44,495 nt of DNA from Gracilaria vermiculophylla (taxonomy: Eukaryota; Rhodophyta; Florideophyceae; Gracilariales; Gracilariaceae), in the NCBI GenBank assembly GCA_019155205.2, contig JAHNZQ020000004.1:3744388-3788882 (forward strand). The letters run 5' to 3'. The notes under the pieces are model-generated. The model did no database searches. It saw only the letters and a list, made by a program, of their open reading frames with translations, and was not told where the DNA came from. The position numbers and the translations under genes were made by a program. This document shows, piece by piece, positions 7,697 through 15,952 of this stretch; position 1 is the stretch's first letter; each line of letters opens with the position of its first letter.

Positions 7697-8953
7697 ATGG
7701 GCAGGAGGCAGAGAGCGCCCTCTCCCCATTCCGCTCCCCCGCCTCCGGAGGAGCTTGATATTTCCACCTTCTCCGAACTCCTTCGACCCACCGGGCTGCT
7801 CATTCGCGACGTTGCAAACGACGGCAATTGCTTCTTTCGCGCCGTGTCCGACCAGCTCTTCGGCCATGAGCACGAACACGTCAAGCTCCGCCAAATGGCT
7901 TGCGACTACCTTGAGCGCCACGCAGACCACTACAAGCACTTCATCGACGAGGAACAGAGCTTCGACGAGTACGTCGCCGAGATGCGAAACGATGGGGTGT
8001 GGGCCGACAACCTGGAGCTGCAGGCCATCTCCATGGCCTGCGTCGTCAACATTCGCGTGCACCAGAGCGGCAAGCCGTCGTACGACATCCGCAACCACCT
8101 CGCCAACGGCGCCGTCACCATCCACCTGTCGTACCACTTTGGCGAGCACTACGCCTCCGTGCGCCCGCTGCACACGGCCGACTTGCAGGTGCCGGCCCAG
8201 CACGACCCGCTCCGCCTGCCGCGTCCGCCGTCCAGGCCCGAGCGCGACAGCGACCCAGCTCCGGAAGAAAGCTCTAGCAATCGCCGCCTGCGTTTCAGGA
8301 AGCACTCCGACCACGACGGCGTGTCGGCCATGTGGAAGCGCACCGAACGCGCCTACAACGACGCCTGCGCCGTCGTGGACAAGGCGCGCCGCACAGCAAA
8401 GCATGTGTGCGTCGCCGACTCGTACGCCAGCATCCCGAGCGCTGCCAAGATCGAAGCGCACAACATAGAGCGGGAGATGAAGGCGGCGCGGCAACAACTC
8501 GAAGCCCACTTTGACACCATCGACATCGCCAGAAGCTCCAACCGCAAAAGAGCGCACAGGCTGGAGAGAGACAACCGCAGACGCAGATTCACATCTGGCT
8601 CCACGTCCTCGCAAAGCGATGGCTCATCGACGCAGCCAGATGAAAGCAGTGATGACGAACAGAGATATCGAGAGTCTGTCCGTCGCAAGACGGATTCCAT
8701 TAACGAAGAGCTGGTCAGCGTAAACAAGGCCGCTCGAGCAGCTCTTCATGTACTAACACAATTAGAAAAGGAATTTGCAAAGAAGCCGCATGGTAAGCAC
8801 GCCAAAGCAAGCAAAAAGCGCGAACAAGAAGCGAAAAAGAAGGAGCGAAAGGCGAGAAGGCGAAGAGCACAAGAAAACATGGCAAGAACTGAGCCCGAAA
8901 ACGTTCGTCCTCTAAACATTCCGCAGCCTCACGAACTGGGCATCGCCATATAA
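7697..8953 (+). CDS. OTU-domain deubiquitinase (OTUD3-like)
   Basis: The 418-residue protein carries an OTU cysteine protease domain at about residues 28-160. The catalytic stretch DVANDGNCFFRAVSDQLFG supplies Asp42 and Cys45, and the catalytic His is His151 in YHFGEHYASVR. The motif layout and the single domain near the N-terminus fit OTUD3/OTU-type enzymes that cleave ubiquitin chains. The C-terminal 250 residues are highly charged and probably coiled coil, ending in a Lys/Arg-rich helix (KKREQEAKKKERKARRRR) and RPLNIPQPHELGIAI. ATG 7697 (CACCATGG) directly follows the poly-C leader; the frame is open further upstream only as poly-Pro. It converges on RAD17. Confidence 0.9.
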   Translation: MGRRQRAPSPHSAPPPPEELDISTFSELLRPTGLLIRDVANDGNCFFRAVSDQLFGHEHEHVKLRQMACDYLERHADHYKHFIDEEQSFDEYVAEMRNDGVWADNLELQAISMACVVNIRVHQSGKPSYDIRNHLANGAVTIHLSYHFGEHYASVRPLHTADLQVPAQHDPLRLPRPPSRPERDSDPAPEESSSNRRLRFRKHSDHDGVSAMWKRTERAYNDACAVVDKARRTAKHVCVADSYASIPSAAKIEAHNIEREMKAARQQLEAHFDTIDIARSSNRKRAHRLERDNRRRRFTSGSTSSQSDGSSTQPDESSDDEQRYRESVRRKTDSINEELVSVNKAARAALHVLTQLEKEFAKKPHGKHAKASKKREQEAKKKERKARRRRAQENMARTEPENVRPLNIPQPHELGIAI

Positions 8954-9142
8954 ACGACCGTCCGTGAGGCACGGGTGAGGCACGGAGCTTCGACTGTCAG
9001 TGTTTTACATCCTGTTAAACTAGATGTACATGGCTGCACTCAGGATCTGGTGAATAGCTGTTTATCGGAGAGGAATTCCGGGTTGCTCTGAACGCCCTCT
9101 TCTGGAGCGATAATGGTAGCTGGTTGCGCCTGTATCGTAGCT

Positions 9143-10894
9143 TCACCATTCAACATCGCTCCATTCCTCAATAGGATCTGCGTGATCTTCAACTTCCACA
9201 TCACCAGAGACCGTATTGCTTCCACCGCGTTCCGCCGTGGGGTGGCTATCACTGCTAACGTGTTTTACTTTGTCTTCACTGCAAACAAGTGTTTGACGTG
9301 CTGCTGCATCTGAAGCAGAATGCAAGCACCCAGGTGCTGAAAACTCCCGTATCTTCTTGGCGTATGGTAGAGTTTCGCACAAATCTGATCTTGTGGATAG
9401 ATGCCAGTCTCGACGGGTTTGGAGCAACGTCTTTGTGTAGTGTACATGGTTCCGGCTCGCTTGCCTTATCTTGTGAGATTCCGGCCCGCGAATGGGACGC
9501 CAACCATTTCTGTTGGGCTGTGTATTAAAGTATAGAAATCCTCTAGTGACAATTGACGCCGCACATTCTCGCAAGTCTACTCTAAAGTCATCCTCTTGTC
9601 GCCAGGGAAGTAGAGTATCTGCTTCTGACAGGCAAGTAAGCGTCGGAACTACGTCATCCGAATTACCGAAAAAGTCGGGGTAGTTGTGGTGCAGAAATGA
9701 TATGAAAGTGGACGGATCGACCCGCGCCTCGTCGAGGATTTGTTCTGCAACGTATTGCGACCGACCATTGCCGCACCTCTTGTTGTTAAGAATCTTAGAT
9801 ATGGCGTGATATGTGCTGAGCGTTGTATCCCTGTCTAACTGCATTGTTGAAGAAGGGTTGATTTGGTTTGCCACCCTCGGCCTTTTCTTGCGTTGATGCG
9901 AAAGCTTTGCGCGGCTGGCAGCTTTTGGTCGCTTTGCGCCGATAATAGACAACTGCAAGTTGTTAAGAGCAGATCGAATGTCGCCATTGCTTGAAGAAAT
10001 AATAACATCAAGTTGATCTCGTGGGACCGCCATGCTTTCCGAAGCCAGAATTTGGTGTAAACGCTTCCTAAGCATTGTCGTGGTTACAGGCGGGACTGAA
10101 ATAGAGCCAATCCATTGCGAGCTCAACAAAGAGGGGCCTAGCACCATGTTGGACAAACGATGAATGCCTTTGTCGTTGTCAGAGAGCAAGAGGATTGCTG
10201 GATATGGGGCAAATCTCGCAATGTTGCGGAAAAGCTGTTGAATAGATTCTGCATGAGCTGTGAGATCCGAAATATGAAGAGGCAAGTCGTCAATGACAAG
10301 TACGTGCTGGCGGGGTGCTGTGGTTGCAGGGTCAGGGGGCGGTGACGCGCTTCCGTTGCAGGCGTGTTGTTCGTTAGATGCGGATAATAGACTTGTATAC
10401 CGAGTTCCGACGACAAAAGAATTAAAGTCCTCTATGAGCGAGGCTGATATCCCAGTGGAAGCAGTCAAAGGAGCGTCCCAAGTGACGGGTTTACACGCAA
10501 GTTTTTCACATGCCGCGAAAACGGCTGAACGTTTTCCACATCCAGGGGGCCCACTTAAAACAAGGAACCTCGGGGCTAGGTGCTCAAGGGCGAGACGAAG
10601 CCACTGCACAATCTCATTGAACTTCTTTGTGGACACAACAAGCCCTGTTTGGGAATGAATATCTGAGTAGCGTTCAGTCCAGCAAAGTTGCTGTGAAGCA
10701 TCATCAGCGGCAGCACCCAGCTGAGACTGCGAGCGGTTACCGTTTGGACGCAGTACCGGAGGGGACACGGATGAGTCGCTCGACTGATCACTTTGCTTGG
10801 GCTCAAAGTCTTCAACTGCCTCGACGGAATCCGGTGTTTGCTCATCAGGGCGGGAGGCGCGACGGCGTTTTCTGGCTCGGGTAGTGATAACCAT
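9143..10894 (-). CDS. RAD17: RAD17 checkpoint clamp loader
   Basis: The 583-residue product matches RAD17/Rad24, the RFC-like ATPase that loads the 9-1-1 clamp at damaged DNA. Seen: a basic Ser-rich N-terminus, the family box WTERYSDIHSQTGLVV followed by KKFNEIVQWL, Walker A GPPGCGKRS (about 115-123), Walker B HVLVIDDLP (Asp202/203), and an AAA+ lid with SSSNGDIRSALNNLQL. The C-terminus is acidic and ends EEWSDVEW. The residue after the Walker A lysine is Arg instead of Thr/Ser, which is odd for an ATPase that needs it for magnesium. The first ATG is at 10894; the frame is open upstream only without an ATG. It diverges from PRP6. Confidence 0.88.
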   Translation of the reverse strand: MVITTRARKRRRASRPDEQTPDSVEAVEDFEPKQSDQSSDSSVSPPVLRPNGNRSQSQLGAAADDASQQLCWTERYSDIHSQTGLVVSTKKFNEIVQWLRLALEHLAPRFLVLSGPPGCGKRSAVFAACEKLACKPVTWDAPLTASTGISASLIEDFNSFVVGTRYTSLLSASNEQHACNGSASPPPDPATTAPRQHVLVIDDLPLHISDLTAHAESIQQLFRNIARFAPYPAILLLSDNDKGIHRLSNMVLGPSLLSSQWIGSISVPPVTTTMLRKRLHQILASESMAVPRDQLDVIISSSNGDIRSALNNLQLSIIGAKRPKAASRAKLSHQRKKRPRVANQINPSSTMQLDRDTTLSTYHAISKILNNKRCGNGRSQYVAEQILDEARVDPSTFISFLHHNYPDFFGNSDDVVPTLTCLSEADTLLPWRQEDDFRVDLRECAASIVTRGFLYFNTQPNRNGWRPIRGPESHKIRQASRNHVHYTKTLLQTRRDWHLSTRSDLCETLPYAKKIREFSAPGCLHSASDAAARQTLVCSEDKVKHVSSDSHPTAERGGSNTVSGDVEVEDHADPIEEWSDVEW

Positions 10895-11487
10895 TCCTTT
10901 CAAGCCCCTTTGGTGGCTCGCGGTGGTTGGTGGTTGCGTAATAGTGAGTGGACGTGCATGACGCGCAGAGTAGGTTTTGACGCGGTTAGCACTGCCTCTC
11001 ACAGAGCACGTACGAAGGCGTTGTCATGACAGACACTTCAAGTCTGCGCACAGGTTGCTCTTGACAAAGAGGGGGGAAGATGAGTGCGGAGACGCACGGG
11101 ATGGATTGAGGCGAACACAAAAAAGGCACCTGACACACACACGCAGAATCGAAACGTTGATCCCAAAATTTGAAAAGCTTCTGCGCTTCTCGCGCACGAG
11201 CAGCTGCGCACACTAACCACTTCCACACCCGTCCCTCGGCCACGGCCGAAGACGGTTAGCCACGTCAACGAGGCGCTCGCCGGAATTGGCCTAGAAGCCT
11301 TCGATTCACCACATTCGCATTTCCTCTCTCCACCACAACGGAGATCTTCACAGTCGCACATATCGTACTGATTGCTTCCAACGTAAGTGCAAGCGTTTGA
11401 ACTGCAGGGCGGTATTCGAAATTTGTCCCCCCCTTTACTAACAAGAGAGAGAGGCTTTGTAACCGCCGACCATCTGCTCCCAATCCC
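10895..11487. promoter_or_regulatory. Divergent promoter RAD17 / PRP6
   Basis: This 593-bp spacer serves both genes. I see an inverted CCAAT box (ATTGG, 11285-11289) and an AT-rich patch CCCAAAATTTGAAAAG near 11162-11177, similar to the TTCAAATTTCAAA patch at 3090. There is no E2F consensus, unlike the other repair genes in the window, and no convincing gene inside. Confidence 0.4.
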
Positions 11488-14205
11488 ATGAAACCCGCTC
11501 TTCCAGCAGCCTCGAGTAGGCGCCCACCCGCGCCGAAGCGCCTCTTGGGTGATGCCCGTCGCGAAACGTCGGCTGCCGTGTTTATCGCCGCCTCGAAGCG
11601 ACGCCGTCTCGAGCGTTCTGAAGACGCCGCTGCTGATGAACAAGATGACGAAAGCAACCCGACAGACACGTGGGCGCTCGGCGACAACGACATGGCCGTG
11701 TTTGCCGATGCCGTCTACGAAGAGGATGACGCTGAGGCCGACGAGATTTACGCCCAGGTCGAAAACAGAATGAAGTCCCGTCGCCAGAAGCAGCGCGAGG
11801 AAAGGCTGCAGGAGGAGCTCAACAAATACCGCGACGCCAACCCCACCGTCAAGCAGCAGTTTGCCGACCTCAAGGCCGACCTCAAGAAAGTCTCCAACGA
11901 CGAGTGGGCAACCATTCCCGACATTGGCGACAGGTCCATCAAGAAGCACAAGTTCGAGACGTTCACGCCGGTGCCGGACTCCGTGCTCACGGGCGCCAAG
12001 CAGAGTGTGGGCTATGTGGCCACCGATTCGGATGGCGAGGAGCACGCCACCGATCTCGCTGCCATCGGGCAGGGGAGAACCTCTGTACTGGGGCAAAACC
12101 TCGATCGCGTGGGGAACAGCGTGCCGGAAAAAGCGGCTGTCGATGCCGACAATTACCTGTCGCAGCTTTCGGGCATGAACCTGTCGGCCAGCTCCGAATT
12201 GGGCGATGTCAAGAGGGCGAGGCGTCTGCTCGAGAGCATCACGCAGACAAACAGCAGGCATGCGCCGGGATGGATTGCGGCGGCGCGCCTGGAGGAGACG
12301 CTTGGAGAAATATCCGTGGCTCGGCAGAAGATCCTTGAGGGGTGCCGTCGCTGCCCAAAGGACGAAGACGTCTGGGCGGAAGCGGCTCGCATGCACCAAG
12401 ATGGAAAGGTTGCCAGTCGCATTCTGGCCATGGCGGTGAAGAACGTCCCAAAGTCGAGCAAGATTTGGCTGCAGGCAGCGGCGCTGGAGGGCGACATGTC
12501 TGCGAAGAAGAGGGTGTTGCGAAAGGCGTTGGAAGTGATTCCGAAGAGTGTGGAGTTGTGGAAGGCTGCCGTTGAACTGGAAGACCCCATTGGGGCGCGA
12601 ATGCTACTTCGCAAAGCGGTCGAGAGCGTACCTGAGGAGGTGGACATGTGGATTGCACTGGCGAGGCTGGAGACGTACGAGAGGGCAAAAATGGTTCTCA
12701 AACGAGCGCAACGAGTGGCGTCGGAACACGCAGCCGTGTGGATCACAGCTGCTCAACTGGAGGAAGCGGAGCACGGTACGAAAACGGAGGAGATGGTGCG
12801 AATAATGCGGGAGGCTGCGGGATGCGTGAAGATTTCGCGGGAGCGGTGGATGGAAGAGGCGATCGCAATGGAGGCGAGCGGGTTCGCGGGGACGGTGCAC
12901 GCCATCATCCAAGGTACGGTAGGAAGCGGTGTGAATTGGGAGCGGCACGAGCAGCAGTGGCTGGAGGACGCCAGCGAAATGGAGGCGGCAGGGCACAGAG
13001 ACGTGGCGCGGGCGATGTACGCGCATGTGACGGAGGAAATGTGTGAGCGAGAAGATCTGTGGGCGACTTTTGCTGACTTTGAACGACGAGGGGGCGAGCA
13101 GCAGCGCGTGCAAGAGGTGCTGCGACGGGGGATCGAAAAATGCGCGGACACGGTGATGCTGTGGCTGATGCTGGCCAAGGACAAGTGGAAGACGGAGGGC
13201 GCGGACGCAGGGCGACGGGTACTGCAGCAAGCGCTTGCAAAGAACGGGGAGCAGGAGGAGATCTGGCTGGCGGCAGCCAAGATCGAGACGGAAAGCGGGG
13301 AGCTGGTGAAGGCGCGCGAGATGCTGAGGCAGTGGCGGGAGCGGGCGGGGCAGAGCAAGAGCGGAGGAGCGTCTGCGCAGGTGCTGATGAAGAGCGCGCT
13401 GGTGGAGCGGCAAATGGGGGAGGCGGAGGAGGAGCGGCGGGTGCTGGAGGAGGGGGTGCGGGCGCACGCGAAGGCGGAGAAGCTGTGGCTGATGTTGGGG
13501 CAGTGGCACGAGCGGCGGGGCGACGGGGAGGCGGGGGAGGTGTACGCGGCGGGGGTGGACAAGTGCGCGCAGAGCGCGGCGCTGTGGGTGGCGCTGGTGC
13601 GGTGGGAGGAGGGGCGGGGGCGGGTGGCGCGCGCGCGCGCGGTGGTGGAGCGCGCGCGCGGCCGCGTGCGCGGCGGCGCGCGCGGCGAGGCGGTGTGGCG
13701 CGAGAGCGTGCTGCTGGAGGCGCGGCAGGGCGACGCGGCGCGCGCGCGCGCCATGCTGGCGCGCGCGCTGCAGGCGCACGCGCGGTCGGGCGCGCTGTGG
13801 GCGCTGGCGCCGGCGCTGGAGGCGGACGCGGCGGCGGCGGCGGCGCGCGGCGCCGACGCGCTGCGCGCCGCCGGCGAGCACGCGGCCGTGCTGCTGCAGC
13901 TGGCGCGCGCGCGCTGGCGCGGCGGCGACGCCGCCGCCGCGCGCCTGCTGCTGCGCCGCGCCGTGCGCGCCGACGGCGCGCTCGGCGACGCCTGGGCCGC
14001 GCTGCTGCGCCTGGAGCGCGACTGCGGTCGCGCGCTCGCCGCCGCCGCCGTCGAGCGCGACGCCGCGCGCGCCGCGCCGTCGCGCGGCGCCCGCTGGATC
14101 GCCGTCTCCAAGCGCGTCGGCAACGAGCGCCTCTCCGTCGTGCACGTGCTGCGCGCCGTCGCCGACGCCTTTACGCCGCTCATCGACGCGCGCGACCTCG
14201 TGTGA
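11488..14205 (+). CDS. PRPF6: PRP6 / PRPF6, U4/U6.U5 tri-snRNP bridging protein
   Basis: The 905-residue protein is a PRP6 homologue, the scaffold that bridges U5 and U4/U6 in the tri-snRNP. The PRP1 N-terminal domain spans about residues 60-150 (TWALGDNDMAVFADAVYEEDD, then the EIYAQVENRMKSRRQKQRE helix and NPTVKQQFADLK). About a dozen HAT/TPR-like helical repeats follow from about 255 to the end, with the recurring pattern LWxxxAxxE. The usual GLGRGATGFTTRSD opening is not recognisable, so the N-terminus is divergent. Length is close to the family's 900-940. Intronless. Base composition changes inside the gene, from ordinary to almost pure G/C in the last 600 bp, so the last repeats are Ala/Arg-rich. 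Confidence 0.93.
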   Translation: MKPALPAASSRRPPAPKRLLGDARRETSAAVFIAASKRRRLERSEDAAADEQDDESNPTDTWALGDNDMAVFADAVYEEDDAEADEIYAQVENRMKSRRQKQREERLQEELNKYRDANPTVKQQFADLKADLKKVSNDEWATIPDIGDRSIKKHKFETFTPVPDSVLTGAKQSVGYVATDSDGEEHATDLAAIGQGRTSVLGQNLDRVGNSVPEKAAVDADNYLSQLSGMNLSASSELGDVKRARRLLESITQTNSRHAPGWIAAARLEETLGEISVARQKILEGCRRCPKDEDVWAEAARMHQDGKVASRILAMAVKNVPKSSKIWLQAAALEGDMSAKKRVLRKALEVIPKSVELWKAAVELEDPIGARMLLRKAVESVPEEVDMWIALARLETYERAKMVLKRAQRVASEHAAVWITAAQLEEAEHGTKTEEMVRIMREAAGCVKISRERWMEEAIAMEASGFAGTVHAIIQGTVGSGVNWERHEQQWLEDASEMEAAGHRDVARAMYAHVTEEMCEREDLWATFADFERRGGEQQRVQEVLRRGIEKCADTVMLWLMLAKDKWKTEGADAGRRVLQQALAKNGEQEEIWLAAAKIETESGELVKAREMLRQWRERAGQSKSGGASAQVLMKSALVERQMGEAEEERRVLEEGVRAHAKAEKLWLMLGQWHERRGDGEAGEVYAAGVDKCAQSAALWVALVRWEEGRGRVARARAVVERARGRVRGGARGEAVWRESVLLEARQGDAARARAMLARALQAHARSGALWALAPALEADAAAAAARGADALRAAGEHAAVLLQLARARWRGGDAAAARLLLRRAVRADGALGDAWAALLRLERDCGRALAAAAVERDAARAAPSRGARWIAVSKRVGNERLSVVHVLRAVADAFTPLIDARDLV

Positions 14206-14817
14206 CGCCGCCCATCGCCTCGCCGTCGCCGCTCCTCGCCGTCGTCGCTCATCGCCCATGGCCTCGCCGGCGCCGCTCCTCGCCGCGCCGTCGCTGCTCA
14301 TCAACGCGCGCCACCATCTGCAGTGCAGTCGCATGGGCGACAACGCTCAGCGCCTCGCGGTCGCCGCTCATCGCCGCGCCGTCGCCGCTCGTCGCGCCCT
14401 CCGAGCATCGCATCGCACTGCGCTCGCGCGAGAGGCAGGGGCGGGTTGCGCGCGCGCGGGTAACGGCGGCGCTGCGCGTGGCGCAAACATTACAGTGCGC
14501 GCCGTGTGCACAGCCACGCGCCGTGACGCGGTCACCGCCGCCCGTTACGGCGGATGCCGCACGCGCCGTGTCACCGCGCCGCCGTAACGTTTGCACGATG
14601 CGCGCGCTCGCCAGCCGCCGCTTAAGCGCGCGCCCCAACGTCTGCACGCCGTCTCGCCGTCGTCGTCGCCGTCGCGCTCTCGCCTCCCGCACCGCCCCGT
14701 CTTCCGCCGCCTGTCTTGTGCCTCCCATCTGCTGTCAAAACGTTGCGCGCGCCGCCGTTCGCGCTCCCGCCTGCGCCTGCACTGAGCGCGCGCTGGCTCA
14801 GCGCCCCACCGCCCCGC
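14206..14817. other. GC-rich spacer with inverted TAACGG-type motifs
   Basis: This 612-bp spacer has no supported gene. It holds an exact inverted repeat, GTTACGGCGG (14544-14553) with CCGCCGTAAC (14579-14588), a further GGTAACGGCGG near 14459, and a GTGAC-GCG-GTCAC palindrome at 14523-14535. TAACGG is the core recognised by Myb-type factors, so this may be the promoter of the gene at 14818. Confidence 0.45.
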
Positions 14818-15104
14818 ATGACGTGCTGCTTCACGCCGCGCGGCGTGCTGACGCGCGCCGAGAGGGAGGCCATTGCGCGCCTGCGCGAGCAGCGCGCCGC
14901 CGGCAAGGTGCCGCGCGCCGTGGCGCACCCGGCCGTCAGCGAACACACCGACACGCTTGTGAGCTTCTACGCCACCGCCGGCCGCCACCCCGCCGCCGCC
15001 GCCGCCGCCGCCTCCGAGCGCGCGCGCAGCGCCAAGAAGGCGGCGCAGCGGCGCGTGCGCAAGGTGCGCGTGTCCGGGCGCGTGGCCGTCAAGCGCCTGT
15101 CCGC

Positions 15105-15150
<46 letters not shown>

Positions 15151-15495
15151 GCGCGCGCGCCGCGCGCCGCTGTGGGCGCGCCGCGCGCGCGCGCGCGCGA
15201 GCCGCGCGCAGAGCAGCAGCGCGGCCGCGAGCGCCATCGCGAGCGCCAGCGCCAGCGCAGGCGGCAGTCGCCGCGCGACGGCGCACACGAGCACGAGCGC
15301 GAGCGCGGCGCCGCCGTCATGGACGCAATCAAGGCCATGTCGCTGTGGCACGCGGTGAGGAAGGAGGACGGCGAGCGGCAGCGCGGCGACGGCGAGCGGC
15401 GACGCGGCGACGCGGCGCCGTCGGAGAAGGACACGCACGTGGGGCGCATCAAGGAGGCCACGCGCAAGCGCATCGAGCACGTGCGAAGTCGCATG

Positions 15496-15536
<41 letters not shown>

Positions 15537-15648
15537 CGGCGCGGGCTGGGCCGAACGGCTCATCGCGCGTCAAAAGGTGGACGAGTCTGACCTGAACGAG
15601 GCGAACAACGACCGGTACTTCCAGGAGCTCATGACGTCGGACAGGTGA
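14818..15648 (+). CDS. Unknown basic low-complexity protein with conserved-looking ends
   Basis: The 276-residue product begins MTCCFTPRGVLTRAEREAIARLREQ and ends WAERLIARQKVDESDLNEAN plus a short acidic tail. These ends look like real folded or binding segments. The middle is low complexity: Ala runs, Arg/Gln/Glu-rich helices (RERHRERQRQRRRQ) and a 15-Gly run. An inner helix (MDAIKAMSLWHAVRKE) and a basic IKEATRKRIEHVRSRM segment may bind RNA or protein. I do not recognise the family. The stop codon lies inside a donor-like CAG/GTGAGC at 15643, so an extra 3' exon is conceivable, although only 300 bp separate it from PDS5. Confidence 0.55.
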
Positions 15649-15952
15649 GCTGCGGGTGTGCGTCGTAGTTGTGCAGCAGAACGCATGTAGTGCTTAAACA
15701 AGAAGCGATTTAATGTGTGCGTTTTGCGGCACGTGCTGCCAATGGTCGCTGCGCGCGTGTGCATTGCCAAGCGAAAAGCGAACCGCCTCCTCGCGCCAAA
15801 ACGCCCGCCACACGCACCCCCTCCGCCGCGCCTTCCCGCTGCGCGCTCCCGCCCTCGGCCCTCCTCCTTCCCTGCCCCCTCGCCAGCACCGCCCCCCTCC
15901 TCCCCGCCCCGCTCCTTCCTCCGCTCAGCGCCGCACTCTTCCGCACCGCCCC
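15649..15952 (+). promoter_or_regulatory. PDS5 promoter with CCAAT box and E2F site
   Basis: A CCAAT box at 15739-15743 is followed 50 nt later by GCGCCAAAA (15793-15801), the complement of the E2F consensus TTTTGGCGC. A CT-rich leader then runs to the ATG at 15953. An earlier in-frame ATG at 15713 would place both elements inside the coding region, which argues for 15953. Confidence 0.55.

Noticed and set aside
15713..15952. Earlier ATG for PDS5 at 15713
   Set aside because: It would put a CCAAT box and an E2F site in coding sequence, and the added 80 residues look like translated leader.
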